NCBI RefSeq assembly: GCF_020382885.2
Contig: NC_058498.1
Location: 19,807,001-19,871,000, forward strand
Reading direction: 5' to 3'
Length of the DNA stretch: 64,000 nucleotides
Origin: Scatophagus argus
Taxonomy: Eukaryota > Chordata > Actinopteri > Scatophagidae
Below are positions 35,850 to 49,652 of the stretch, piece after piece (position 1 is the stretch's first letter; the number at the start of each line of letters is the position of its first letter). A program made the position numbers and the translations under genes. Under the pieces are notes generated by a model. It was not told the origin of the DNA. It was given only the letters and a program-made list of their open reading frames with translations, and did not search any database.

Positions 35850-38800
35850 ATGGCAGTGGCACAGGAGCTGTTCCTGGCTGTTGCGCTGCTCTTCGTCTCC
35901 CTGAGGCTCCATTGCTCCTCTCCCTTACCTGGCTGTCCAGAGCCCTGCAGCTGTCAGAGAGCTTCTCTGTTGAACTGTTCTTCTTCTGGCCTTTCCCTGG
36001 TGCCCCAGCACATCCTAGACTCTGTCACCGAGCTAGACTTGTCACATAACCTGCTTGACTCTGTAACACTGGGTCAACCACATCATAACCTCAGAAATGT
36101 ATGGTTGGGAAACAACAGCATCACACACTTGTCTCTCTGTATAGAGAGAAACCCGGGAGGCCGTTATGGCAGAAGTATAAATCCCTATCACTTGAGACCT
36201 TGGAGCAGGCAGAGATGTGTATCTTGGGCGCCCTCCCTGCAGCTGCTATCTGTTGAGAGGAATCAGCTGGAGCAGCTTCCAAACGGTGAGTCAGCGTAGT
36301 GATACACCCATATATAAAACACTGAAACAGCATATGAAGTGCACAGAAGACATTGCTTCCGATGAGATGAGCATAAAGACAGAGTGTGAATGTATTAAAA
36401 CATATTTACTATCGGTGCCACTTACAAGTTCAGATAAGTGTCTTGCAAGTGTGCTCACTTGTATCTTGTATCTTTACATCACTTGTATCTTTACAAGTTC
36501 AGTTGTTATCTATATATTATAGTGAGGCCATGAATGCAGAGTTTCTATTCCTAGCTTAAACTTGGTCTACCCTTATCAGTCATATAAATAACTTAAACGA
36601 TATTTGCTAGAACAAATTATAAAATTAATAAAAGTCTTGCCTTCTAAGTACAGCACTATTAAAAACGTGCACTCATTAGGCAGAATTGCCTCTTTCAGCA
36701 TTGTATTAATGGATAATCATTACTGATTCATTTACAGAATAAACATAATGTTTACTACAACATGATGTTGTAGTTGGTTATGGTTGAGCTCATTTAATTA
36801 CTTCATATATGCGTAATTTAATCCATAACAATGTGTCACATTTATAAACAGATCAGATGTTTTGTATGTAAACTCATAGTCGAATTTAAATTATACCAGT
36901 ACAGCACTGCTGGCATATTAACTTATAATGACTAATATGCCACACCCAATATGTTCTCAGGTTAAACTGTTATATAAAATGTCTATTGTCTGGGTGTGTA
37001 CCCACAATATACAAATTAACTCTAAGGTGTGTATACAGAAATATACAAAATGCACACTTAATCAATTATTGATGGAGCTAAATCATTACTAATAAAATTG
37101 TTTTAGTATTTCCTCTGGGCATACTGTATGCTCAATATATATAATGGCTCCCAATGTTTTTGGCTCTAGACCTCTTAAAACAAAGCACTATCTTCTTGTG
37201 ACCCCTTATCACAGGTGTCAAATGTCTGTAAGTTAGAAGCTATTGCCACCAGACCAATGCATCATCTAAATAAATGTCATAATCCCAAAAAGTAAAACTA
37301 TCAAATATTTCAAGAACAAAGCAAGATCAGGGATGAGCAAATGACCTTAACTTTGTGTGTAACAGACCTTTCTGTGGTATCTTTCCTGCCCCATTTACCA
37401 TTTTGTGATTTATCTTGGGAATCCACTAGAGAATTCTGAACTCTTAGGTCAGGGATCACTGCCCTAGACAATTTCATAACACCAATGAGACACAAACGTC
37501 CCTTTTTAAAAGGGTGACTGATTGAAGGATACACATCTGATAGTGAAGTTGTACAGTCAGTATGATGCGCACCTTTAACGCCTATCTGGTGTGTCATTGA
37601 GCGATGTAGATGAGTCAGACCCCAAAGATAAGTCAATTTCATAATGTTACTGTTGGCAAAATTCAGACTAAAATATAGGCTGAGGTCTATTAGTGCATCT
37701 GTATGGTTCGGTAAATCTATTAGCGATGCATGTTGCTGTTACTGCCCTTGCATTTAATTTTAACATCTACACAAGCCCTCTTATTGACATGCTTTATCTT
37801 TAGTACTTTGTCCCTCTTAGAAATGATTAAACCTGCCAAGATAATGACACTGTACACCCTCAGCCAGTCATGGTTTTTATTGACATTCCAGTGGCTCAAA
37901 GAAAGGTGTAAACATGCAGTACAACTTTTGCATTTTCCCCTGCATCATGGCATTTCACTGCATTCCTTCAGCTTGGCTAAACACATGTGTGTTTCAAAGA
38001 AGTGCATACACTATGGTTCTTTTAAAGGCATGTGTGGACAGCCCATTTACTTAGCAAGAGCTGTGCTGACAGTCACAGACCACTTTCCTGTTTGGTATTC
38101 AGCTCACAGAACCCTCGGTGCCTCTCTAATGAAGCACAGACCAAGAGTGGCTCACTTCAGCCCAGCAATCTCAGGGAGTTTTTTTTCTGGTTAGTGAAAA
38201 GGGTGAGACAGCAGGGGAGAAAGAACACCACAGAAAAATTCTTAGCCCCTAATTAGTTATATTGGAAGTGTGTTCACAGTGAAAATAAGTCAGAAGAATG
38301 TGAATTCACATTCCAGGGAAAGGGTGTTTGATTCAGATACTTACACTACTCACTACACAGAAGTCCAGGGAGAGATTTACTGTATATTGTTTACATTATT
38401 TAATTCCGGGGCTGAAAACACTGCAGTACTGCAGACAACTTCATAGTAAAAATATACAGTTTTCACCTTGTGAGTCACACTGAGAAAGGTAAAGCAGCAC
38501 AGCACTGAGAAGAGACAGGATAACCTCTGTTATTATCATTGAAAATCTGTAACATACAAAACATTGCTCCCTTCAGTAGCCACGCCATTACAGCTACTGT
38601 TGACCTCTAAATGCAGCTCTTCTTTTCTTTAATCCAGGACTGGAAGGTAGTGAGTCGTTACAGGTTCTGCAGCTCTCCTTCAATAGGATCTCAACTCTCC
38701 AACCAGGAGACCTTGGCCGCCTTCGGCAGCTAATAGAGCTGCACCTACAACATAACCTCATCACAAGTCTCCATCCACAGATGTTCCAAGACTTAGCACA

Positions 38801-41800
38801 GCTCCGGGTAACACACATATTAATTGAACTGAAAACATGCACAGAATATTCCAACAGTAAATTCAATGGTGTCACACATTTACTCTATAATTGAAAGATA
38901 AGCCTTAAAAGCCCTTTCCAAGAAAATTTAATTTAATTTTTAATTTTGTGTTTTATTTTAGTAATCAAGTTAAATATCTCAACATCTGCTCTGTGTCCAT
39001 ATTGTGTCCCGCTCAAAGGTCCTTGATCTGAGATTCAACAAGTTGACCAGTCTCCATCCTTTGATGTACCTTTCTCTTCATAACATCGGGGCAGATGTTA
39101 GGCTGGATGGGAACAGGTGGCAGTGTGACTGCAGTATGCGCAGTCTAAGAAGACGGATGGCCTATGACAGCAGCAGAGGTCTGCAGGCCTGGAGTGTTGT
39201 GTGTGCTTCCCCCTCCATCCTCTCAGGCAGAGAACTGCTGCAGCTGGAGGAGGATGACCTCAGCTGTATTGGTGCTGAAAACAGACCTGAGCTCCACCAA
39301 GATGTGACCGTCTATAGTGGCTCTGAGATACTGCTGTCCTGCTCTGCACAAGGTAACACAGTATACACAATATTGTAAGATATTAATATGTATAATAATA
39401 CAGGTCAGCCCAACTCCATGTCAATGTTGTCTTTTTTGTAGATTCAATGTGGTGGACACCCAGTGGTCAAGCATCTGCGAGCCAAACTCAGGCTGGTCTG
39501 TTAATCAATGACATCTCAGAGAGAGACACAGGACTTTATGTGTGTGTGTCTGAAGAACATGACATTGTGTCTGTTTTTAACCTCCAAATCAGTAAAATAG
39601 AAGGTGCAAAAAGAAAAATTAGAAGTTTAACCAGAACCAGCCAACAAATAACTCTGCAAGGTCCAGCAAACAGGATAGGTCAAGAAAGGAATCAGAGAGC
39701 TATCCAGTCTAACTTGGTTCTGGCTGTGTGTCTGTCTGTTTTCATCACGTTTCTGATAGCCTTTATTCTTGGAGTCCTGGCAAGACCTTGTATAGATATT
39801 CTATGGAGAAGGGTCACCAGGAAGAAAAGTTCCTCTGAAACCTCTGTCTCATCTGCAGAACAAAGGCAGTATGACAATGAGGCCTACTGCACTGGTGGGG
39901 AACCAGAGGCAACAGGCACTCACAGGGAAAGAAGAGTCACATTTAACACTGTAGACTTTAGAGAAAACAGCAACGTACAGTATTATGATACTGTAGCCAG
40001 TGGTGTTGAGGAAAGTAACAATCAATACACTGTAATTAAATATGAAGCAGTTGCGTTTGAGAAGGATACACATGCAGCTGTAGATTCAGAAAGTGAAAAC
40101 AGCTTTCAACAGAGTCGTCCAGAGGAAACCCAGAAAGATGGCAGAGACCTCTCAGGCGTCACTGATGCAGGCCACAAACACAACATGGAGTATGAACACA
40201 TTCCAGACCCTGTTGAGCTGGACAAGAGAAGCTTGTCTTCATGCTCAGATTCTTCAATGTCTGACAAAGTACGTAATGAGGACCAAATGACCTGGAGAGG
40301 CCACATAACAACCAAGTCTAGTCAGGTGGCAGAGGACTCTCTTCAGCAGAGAGCTGATTTCTCTACAGCATCAAAAGTAGTGCAAATTTCTGCAGAGGGC
40401 AGTGAAATTGCTGGATTTTCTTCTGAGCCCTTTGCAGATTGGTCACCACATACAATGAAACCCAGCCAAATGGACCCTGATCAGTCACAAGAAAATGAAG
40501 AACAATTTGAGTTTAGTGATTCTGATAAAAGCTTTTCTCCAAGATCTAGCAGCATTTGTGGATTTTTTAATGATTCAAAACTGATTATGGCACCCACTTC
40601 ATATAAAAAGAGCAATGATATGTCAAGCTCCAGCTCATATATCAGTGAGGAAGAGCCTACAGAATACACTGTTAACTCAGACAAAGAGGAGGAGGAGGAG
40701 GAGGAGGAGGGCAGAGAAAGGAGCCACAATAAAGGGGAAGACTACACAGTCACAAGACAATTATCAGATAAAGGAGACATGCCAAGCAGCAGGATAGTTA
40801 CAGGAGAGTGGGAAACCAAGAAGAAAGTTGAACCCATGCCACGCACAAAGTGGCGTGTACCCAGTTTGGGTGTTACTAGTCACAGTGAGAGTCTGGATAC
40901 TGGAGCACCTTTAACATCTGCAGCTCATTCATCCTCTTCAAGCAGTGAGAGTGAAGCAGAAATCACAGACCTAAAAGTGGAGCTGAATACAGGCAGAGTG
41001 AATGAGGGGATCAAAATCAGAGAACCAGTAACACTGTCAACTGACCTGCATCACCAATACACCTCTCAAAAGGATATCAACGCCCCATTACCAGCCACTG
41101 ATTCAACTTCTAGTGATGAGAGTATGGATGAAACAAGAAGACCCACAATGAGGCAACAGAGAGGAGATATAGACATGGCAGGGCTTCCAGTATCTCATTC
41201 TGTAAGCCGCAAAGCCTTAAATCCACAATGGCCTCCCAATCTTGACCATATTACTCCCAACAAACGTCATAGTGATTCGTCATCTAGTAGTGAGAGTTCA
41301 GATGAGACAACAGACCAGAACGAGAAACAAGGAGAAAAGCACAGAACAGGATTTAAGTTTCAAGAATCAGTAAGTCAAGTTCCAGAAAAACAATGGCCTG
41401 CCCTAGATCTTGAGCATACCATGCGGATCAGAAGACGACTGGATATCAAAGCACCATCACCACGTCCTGATTCATCTTCTAGTAGTGATAGTGACAATGA
41501 AACACCAAACCACGTCAGTAAGCAGGACCAAGGGCAGATGCACATGGCAAGGCTTCCAAATAAAGTACCTCAAACTGTAAGACGTGACTCACCAACACAA
41601 AGGCCTGCTTTAGCTCTTGAGCATACTGCACACATCAGTAGGCATTTAGATATCACAGCACCATCAACTGACTCGGATTCATCTTCTAGCAGTGACAGTG
41701 AAGATGAAACAACAGGCCACATAAAGAAGCAGAAGCCAGGCAAGGTGGACGTTGCAGGTCTTCCATTTCAAGAATCTAAAACAGGAAGGCACGATTCAGA

Positions 41801-44800
41801 CAAAACATGGCCTACTGTAAATCTTGAGGATACCACACGCATCAAAAGGCGGTTAGATATCAAAGCACCGTCACCGGACTCTGATTCATCTTCTAGTAGT
41901 GACAGTGAGGATGGAACAACAAAGAACATAAAGAAACAAGAACAAAAAGAGGAATACATGCCAAAACTTTCAATCAAAGTTTCTCAAACTGGAAGTGATG
42001 ACCCACCAACACAATGGCCTGCCCTAGATCTTGAGCATACTACACGCATCAAGAGGCGACTGGATATCAAAGCATCATCCCCTCCTCCTGATTCATCTTC
42101 TAGTAGTGATAGTGACAATGAAACACCAAACCACGTCAGTAAGCAGGACCAAGGGCAGATGCACATGGCAAGGCTTCCAAATAAAGTACCTCAAACTGTA
42201 AGACGTGACTCACCAACACAAAGGCCTGCTTTAGCTCTTGAGCATACTGCACACATCAGTAGGCATTTAGATATCACAGCACCATCAACTGACTCGGATT
42301 CATCTTCTAGCAGTGACAGTGAAGATGAAACAACAGGCCACATAAAGAAGCAGAAGCCAGGCAAGGTGGACATTGCAGGACTTTCATTTCAAGAATCTAA
42401 AACAGGAAGGCACGATTCAGACAAAACATGGCCTACTGTAAATCTTGAGGATACCACACGCATCAAAAGGCGTTTAGATATCAAAGCACCGTCACCGGAC
42501 TCTGATTCATCTTCTAGTAGTGACAGTGAAGATGGAACAACAAAGAACATAAAGAAACAAGAACAAAAAGAGGAATACATGCCAAAACTTTCAATCAAAG
42601 TTTCTCAAACTGGAAGTGATGACCCACCAACACAATGGCCTGCCCTAGATCTTGAGCATACTACACGCATCAAGAGGCGACTGGATATCAAAGCATCATC
42701 CCCTCCTCCTGATTCATCTTCTAGTAGTGATAGTGACAATGAAACACCAAACCACGTCAGTAAGCAGGACCAAGGGCAGATGCACATGGCAAGGCTTCCA
42801 AATAAAGTACCTCAAACTGTAAGACGTGACTCACCAACACAAAGGCCTGCTTTAGCTCTTGAGCATACTGCACACATCAGTAGGCATTTAGATATCACAG
42901 CACCATCAACTGACTCGGATTCATCTTCTAGCAGTGACAGTGAAGATGAAACAACAGGCCACTTAAAGAAGCAGAAGCCAGGCAAGGTGGACATTGCAGG
43001 ACTTTCATTTCAAGAATCTAAAACAGGAAGGCACGATTCAGACAAAACATGGCCTACTGTAAATCTTGAGGATACCACACGCATCAAAAGGCGTTTAGAT
43101 ATCAAAGCACCGTCACCGGACTCTGATTCATCTTCTAGTAGTGACAGTGAAGATGGAACAACAAAGAACATAAAGAAACAAGAACAAAAAGAGGAATACA
43201 TGCCAAAACTTTCAATCAAAGTTTCTCAAACTGGAAGTGATGACCCACCAACACAATGGCCTGCCCTAGATCTTGAGCATACTACACGCATCAAGAGGCG
43301 ACTGGATATCAAAGCATCATCCCCTCCTCCTGATTCATCTTCTAGTAGTGATAGTGACAATGAAACACCAAACCATGTCAGTAAGCAGGACCAAGGGCAG
43401 ATGCACATGGCAAGGCTTCCAAATAAAGTACCTCAAACTGTAAGACGTGACTCACCAACACAAAGGCCTGCTTTAGCTCTTGAGCATACTGCGCACATCA
43501 GTAGGCATTTAGATATCACAGCACCATCAACTGACTCGGATTCATCTTCTAGCAGTGACAGTGAAGATGAAACAAAAGGCCACATAAAGAAGCAGAAGCC
43601 AGGCAAGGTGGACATTGCAGGTCTTCCATTTCAAGAATCTAAAACAGGAAGGCACGATTCAGACAAAACATGGCCTACTGTAAATCTTGAGGATACCACA
43701 CGCATCAAAAGGCGGTTAGATATCAAAGCACCGTCACCGGACTCTGATTCATCTTCTAGTAGTGACAGTGAGGATGGAACAACAAAGAACATAAAGAAAC
43801 AAGAACAAAAAGAGGAATACATGCCAAAACTTTCAATCAAAGTTTCTCAAACTGGAAGTGATGACCCACCAACACAATGGCCTGCCCTAGATCTTGAGCA
43901 TACTACACGCATCAAGAGGCGACTGGATATCAAAGCATCATCCCCTCCTCCTGATTCATCTTCTAGTAGTGATAGTGACAATGAAACACCAAACCACGTC
44001 AGTAAGCAGGACCAAGGGCAGATGCACATGGCAAGGCTTCCAAATAAAGTACCTCAAACTGTAAGACGTGACTCACCAACACAAAGGCCTGCTTTAGCTC
44101 TTGAGCATACTGCACACATCAATAGGCATTTAGATATCACAGCACCATCACCTGACTCGGATTCATCTTCTAGCAGTGACAGTGAAGATGAAACAACAGG
44201 CCACATAAAGAAGCAGAAGACAGGCAAGGTGGACATTGCAGGACTTTCATTTCAAGAATCTAAAACAGGAAGGCCCGATTCAGACAAAACATGGCCTACT
44301 GTAAATCTTGAGGGTACCACACGCATCAAAAGGCGTTTCGATATCAAAGCACCGTCACCGGACTCTGATTCATCTTCTAGTAGTGACAGTGAGGATGGAA
44401 CAACAAAGAACATAAAGAAACGAGAACAAAAAGAGGAATACATGCCAAAACTTTCAATCAAAGTTTCTCAAACTGGAAGTGATGGCCCACCAACACAATG
44501 GCCTGCCCTAGATCTTGAGCATACTACACGCATCAAGAGGCGACTGGATATCAAAGCATCATCCCCTCCTCCTGATTCATCTTCTAGTAGTGATAGTGAA
44601 GATGAAACAACAGGCCACATAAAGAAGCAGAAGCCAGGCAAGGTGGACACTGCAGGTCTTCCATTTCAAGGATCTCTAACAGGAAGGCATGATCTGGACA
44701 AAATGTGGCCTGCTCAAAATCTTGAACATACTACAAGCATGAAGAAGCAACTAGATCTCAAAGCACCATCACCCACTGCTGCTTCATCATCTAGTAGTGA

Positions 44801-47162
44801 CAGTGATGATAAAACAAAATGCCAGAATAAGAGGCCAGAGCTTGTGGGAATTGCTGGGCTTCCATTTAAAGAATCTCAAAGAGCAAATCACAATCCAGAA
44901 ACATGGTGGTCTGAAGTAGATCTTAATAATATCACTCATATAAAGAGGCGTTTGGAGATCAAAGCCCCATTGCCACCTCCTGATTCATTATTAAGCAGTG
45001 GGAGTACAAACCATACAGCAGAAGGAAAGAGAAAAGAAGTTATCAAAGTTAGTTCCTCTTCAAGCAGCTCAGATGAGCAAGAGGAGGGTATGGGAGAATT
45101 GAGCAACCCCCCAACAACAGTGGAGCCAGATCCAGACTCCAGATGGCCTCAGCTTGGGCTTAGTAATGCTTCCCGTGTGAAAAGGCGCCTGGATATCAGA
45201 GCTCGTTCACCTGAATCATCTTCCAGCAGCAATGAGAGTGATGTAGGAACTACAGACCAACCTAGCAAAATTGAGAGGGACAGAACTGATGTGGGGAAGT
45301 GGAGTATGCATGTTCCTTATGTCAACAGACGTCAAAATACCAAAGCACCAACATCACAACCAGATCTGATTCATAGTTCTGTGTCTCCCGGCTTTCAACA
45401 ATCTGAATCAAGTTCTTCAGCAAGTGAGAGTGAGAATGAGAACAGGGACCATGCTAAACTACGACCGAGAGTTTCTGCATTATCAAAGGAAACAGAAAAG
45501 AAGTTCATTAAGTCTTCAAAGATCTCGGTGATACACACTTCTCACAGGCCAAAGACAGACCACGGGATCAAATTAGAAAAGTATACAGTTATTTCAGATA
45601 ATGTTGAGGGCAAAGCAACAAGTGACAACATAAAAATGACATCAAAGGCAAACCCAGAACTTGAGTCAAGGTGGGCTATGATGAACCTTGGTATCTCCCG
45701 CTTCAGAAAGCGTCTCGAAATCACATCGCGAACAAATGAACCGCGAAATCTTCCCTCATCAAGATCTAAGCTGCCTGTTGTCACTGATGAAGAAGCATCC
45801 CAGATTCAGGCCTCTCTGTATGTAGGCCAAGCTGTAGACACCAAACTTCAATGGTCACAGAGCCAAACTGAGGAGGTGGAGAGGATGGCTGCCGGGATAG
45901 AGCACAAAACATCATCCAGTGAAAGCAGTGAGGATGAGACAATAGAGCACAGTGTTCCTGACTTGAGTCTTGGTGTCCCACGTGTTAAGAGGCGTCTGAA
46001 TGTCACAGCACCATCACCAGGGCCAAGTAGTTCCTCATCTTCCTGCAGCGAAAATGAAGTGACAGAATACACTGCAAAACAAAGCAGACATGTATCAGAT
46101 ATAACAGATGATGACTCTGTAATCACTTATAAGCGTTTAATCTTCAGACCTTCAGCACAGCTGAGTAATTCTTTTTCTTCATATACTGGCGCTGAAACAG
46201 TGACTGTTTCAAAAGAAGGTCCATCCCATAGTGTTCAAAGCAGAAATGCATCTCTTGCCCCTGGTATGAGCTTTGATGATGTGGTAAAGAAAAGGATGGA
46301 GCAGTCCAGACGCTCCACGGATATGGACCTGCCATCAAAGATAAAGTGGACTGGCATCAGTCATCAGGTGTCTGACCTTTCTATGTCCGGTATGAAGAGA
46401 AACCTAGACGTACACCAGGCTCCACCTGTAAAGCAACAACTTCCACCACTTGACTCCTCCAATAACTCCAGTGTTAAAAATGATGATAAAATAAAACAAG
46501 ACACAGGGAAAGCGGAATGGACACTAATGCATAAAAACTCAAATCTTAGTGCCAACAGTGTTTCTTTTGCATCTGGCAGAACTCTTGACAAGTCTAACAA
46601 CTCTGCTAGTGGAACAAATGAGATTTTGTGGTCTGTACCTGAGGACAGGAGGGAAAGAAAAGGCCTCAGTGCCCTAAAAACCTTGTCTTCAGACAGACGA
46701 AGGTGGGACACACAAGCTGAAAATTTAGATCAGGGTGCATCTCCTCTATTTGATTACTATGGTCCACAAGTTCACACCAGTTTCGATGATCAAAGATCTG
46801 TGGAGGACATCAAGCCCCTGGCTAAACAGCCACCAACACAATTACATCTTTCGTCCTCTTCAGTAGATAAGAGTAGAGCTACACATTTCCTCCATGATAT
46901 TCCCCGCTACAGGAGGCAGGATGTTGGAGGTATCAAACTACCACAGGAGGCTCCACCTCCTATTCCCACAACACTACCACCAGATGAGGCAGAAGAGCTT
47001 ACGTGGAGGTCTCCACGTAGCAGTGACAAACAAGAGTTGGAAGGCAACAGCCACTACCTGCAACAGAGTAGAAGTACAACGCAATCTGACCCTTCTTCAA
47101 CTATGTCGCAAAACCTGGCTGCCTATTTAGACTCCTCAAACATTAACATTAGTCATGTTTAA
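35850..47162 (+). CDS. lrrc66: LRRC66-like LRR/Ig membrane protein with giant repeat tail
   Basis: Coding exons: 35850-36285, 38638-38807, 39019-39352 and 39442-47162. They join in phase to 8661 bases or 2886 residues. A 5' untranslated exon probably ends at the donor near 35595. The order is: signal peptide (about 1-25); LRR N-cap CPEPCSC (29-35); LRRs at about 58-230 (ELDLSHNLL, VLQLSFNRI, ELHLQHNLI, VLDLRFNKL); C-cap WQCDCSMRSL; one Ig-like domain (LSCSA ... DTGLYVCV); one membrane span at about 405-427. About 2,450 cytoplasmic residues follow, rich in RIKRRLDIKAPSP and SSSSSDSED. The human protein is about 880 residues. The name rests on position between DCUN1D4 and SGCB and on the LRR-plus-span layout; I am not certain the mammalian protein has an Ig domain. 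The acidic serine runs fit casein kinase 2 sites. The function is unknown. Confidence 0.8.
41409..44927 (+). repeat. Coding higher-order repeat: 207-bp monomer, 621-bp unit
   Basis: The phrase encoding LEHT/LEDT plus RIKRRLDI starts at 41409 and recurs every 207 bases, exactly, up to 44721 (17 starts). The next one, at 44922, is 6 bases short of the period. Three monomer types alternate: A (HISRHLDITAPSTDSD), B (RIKRRLDIKAPSPDSD) and C (RIKRRLDIKASSPPPD). A-B-C units of 621 bases (207 residues) are repeated nearly identically about five times, with A starts at 41616, 42237, 42858, 43479 and 44100. Within a unit the monomers differ clearly; between units the same type differs at only a few bases. 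The last C monomer switches into A sequence (SEDETTGHIKK). Degenerate monomers continue on both sides (about 41,000-46,050). Confidence 0.95.
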
Positions 47163-49652
47163 TAAAGAAGCCACTGCATCCTAAACACTGACAAAATTAG
47201 TCTTAGTGTTTTATCTTAAATTGAAAAATGAAATGTAAGTACTAATAATTTATTGTGTGTAACTGTGCAGTGAATGCAGTCCAAGATACCATCTTTCAGA
47301 TTTGCCTTATTTCTGTAAATCATAATTCCTGGAATAAATATTCCATCAAGATTCCATGTCATCTACATTGTTATACATTGGTTTTTGATGGTCATGGTCA
47401 CCCATTATTAATAACACCAAATAAAACTATATATAATATATATCATAATGGAAAGCTTTCATTTGTTGCCAAATCTACATCTAAGTAATGACAACAGCCA
47501 TGATCATATCACTGATGTGCTTTTGTTATAGGCAAACTGCTAACTAAAGAACCCAACTATAAGCCAGTAAGTTAATAAACCCTTTTATTTATGTATATAG
47601 ACATAGGTTATAGTGAAAACAGACATATAGACACTTACATAGTTTACATACATATATACAGTTGGAACAAGGATGTTCATCCTCCTGCACTATCATGAGT
47701 GAGTGCTAAAATACTGACATCTACAGTATTATCTGGTAAGCATTTCAACAGCTTACATAATGGTTGAAGCATTGTAATGACCATAGACATTTTCATAACG
47801 TTCAACTGCCATGGAATTCAGTGACATGAGAGGTGATGTATGCTATCTCCACAACAAACTCAAATGTGTATTTTACGTGTATCGTGACACTGTTGTGTAG
47901 AGGTTGCAAAACATGTTGTGCACTTCCAATAAATAAAATCAGATCGTGTATGTTGGCTGCAGCTACCTAAAGCTTAACAGCATGTCTAAGGATGTGTATG
48001 TAGGGGCAAATGCAGGAGGGAACTCCTGTTCCACCGTGAGGTTACAGGTGTGTTCCAGGTCTTAATAGACACAATCATGTTGTTCATCAGAATTAAGATA
48101 ACATGACTGTGACTATCAAATTAAGCACAAAACACTTGCACAAATTCCTGTACAAAACAAAAAACGCATTTGGAAAAAGGTTTTCAAAAAATCTCATCCA
48201 TTCACAAAAGGCTCTGTTGGAGCATGCATGCAAATATTAAATCAGACATTTCAGCATCACACCACAGCCAAAGACAAAAAATTTATACATGTGTTACAAG
48301 AACATTATACTAGGCGAAAAGAACAGCATAGCATCATCACACAGTTCCAAACTGTCAGTGTCCATTGATTTTGATTAGATCCTATGGGTGGCACAAAGCA
48401 ATGCTTTCAGCAAACCTACCTTCCTACTGAAGCCTTTAAGGACCTCGTCCTGAGAGGGCCACTGGTCTTCCACTGTAGATATTTTAACACTGTCAGCATT
48501 GGGAGAGATGCTACTAGTAAGAGGAGACCTGAAACTATCAGTGGACTAAGGAGGACAAAACAGATGCCACATATCAAGACAAAATAGACACCAACTAGCT
48601 CTATGTCAACTTATAACACAGCCCAAACAGTCTGAATTCATCCTGAAATTATCCCTGACCACTCAGTGTGTGTGCGTGTTGTGTGTGCTCTCACACGTGT
48701 ATATACATTTGGGTTTGTTGGTATGTGTGTGGGACACACAAAGTGACTTCCATATTTTGAGGCACAATAATACTCTTACCTACACAACGTAGATACATAA
48801 ATTGGTCATGAGACCAATAAATGCTGATTAGAGCACTAGTGGCTCACCGCTGTATTGTAATAAGAGTTACTAAGCAGCAATGCTGATTTGTTTGGTGTTA
48901 TGAGGTCTGAAGCCTTTGAAGAAGGTTAGCAAGCTGTTAGCATTAACTGGAGCAAAACAGCAGGAGGAACAAAAAACTGGAGGGAAAAAAAAAATTCACT
49001 GGCACAAATCAATAGTAAACAACACAGGCACCAGAAACCTGCGATCAATCTTTTGACACAGTGTGCTTCTTGAAGACCTCCTATCCAACTCAAAATATGA
49101 CAAACAATAGTTAGCGCCATCTGTCCAGAAAAGCTCAAGTTCAAGTTCATTGCACAGATATATAATATTTAAACGCGCCCAGGTCAAAGTGACCCTGTTT
49201 AAGACTCAGACACAATGCATGAATGGTCACTTCTGTTGGTTTCTCTGTGCTGAAGACAAGGGGTGAGGAGTGGTTCTCCCACACAATACCGTTATGTTTC
49301 CATCGTCCACCTACGATACCATGTTATCCTAACACAGACAGCAATATGACATGTCACAGTGAGAGACAGCAATGCCACTGGGGATTGCTGCAAGCCTGCC
49401 CACTATGCAACTTCGGTAGGGAACATAACCCAACAATGGCGGCCCTCCACCTCTGCGTTCTGGGCAGTATGCACCCAGGCTGCAAACCCAGTGCCCCCAC
49501 CCTAGCCCACCCACAGCCCGAACCCCTTCTCTACCAGGAAGCACCCACTGTCACTGCTTTACCATTTTTGTATTGTTTACTTATTGGTTGTTGATTCTCA
49601 TAGTCGTTGTTGTCACAGTTTTGTTTTTTTCATTTCCCATTTTGCTCTGCTC
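47163..49652. other. Convergent 3' region of lrrc66 and dcun1d4
   Basis: No coding sequence recognised. It should hold both 3' UTRs. On the plus strand AATAAA occurs at 47161-47166 (overlapping the lrrc66 stop codon) and further on at about 47335. On the minus strand an AATAAA near 47584 could end dcun1d4. The segment at 49430-49550 is GC-rich with no gene signature. Confidence 0.5.

Noticed and set aside
41768-44650. Series of 60-69-codon minus-strand frames recurring every 621 bases
   Set aside because: They are the antisense shadow of the lrrc66 coding repeat.
49223-49594. 123-codon plus-strand frame in a GC-rich patch
   Set aside because: No domain, and it lies just downstream of the dcun1d4 terminal exon, in its likely 3' UTR, on the opposite strand.
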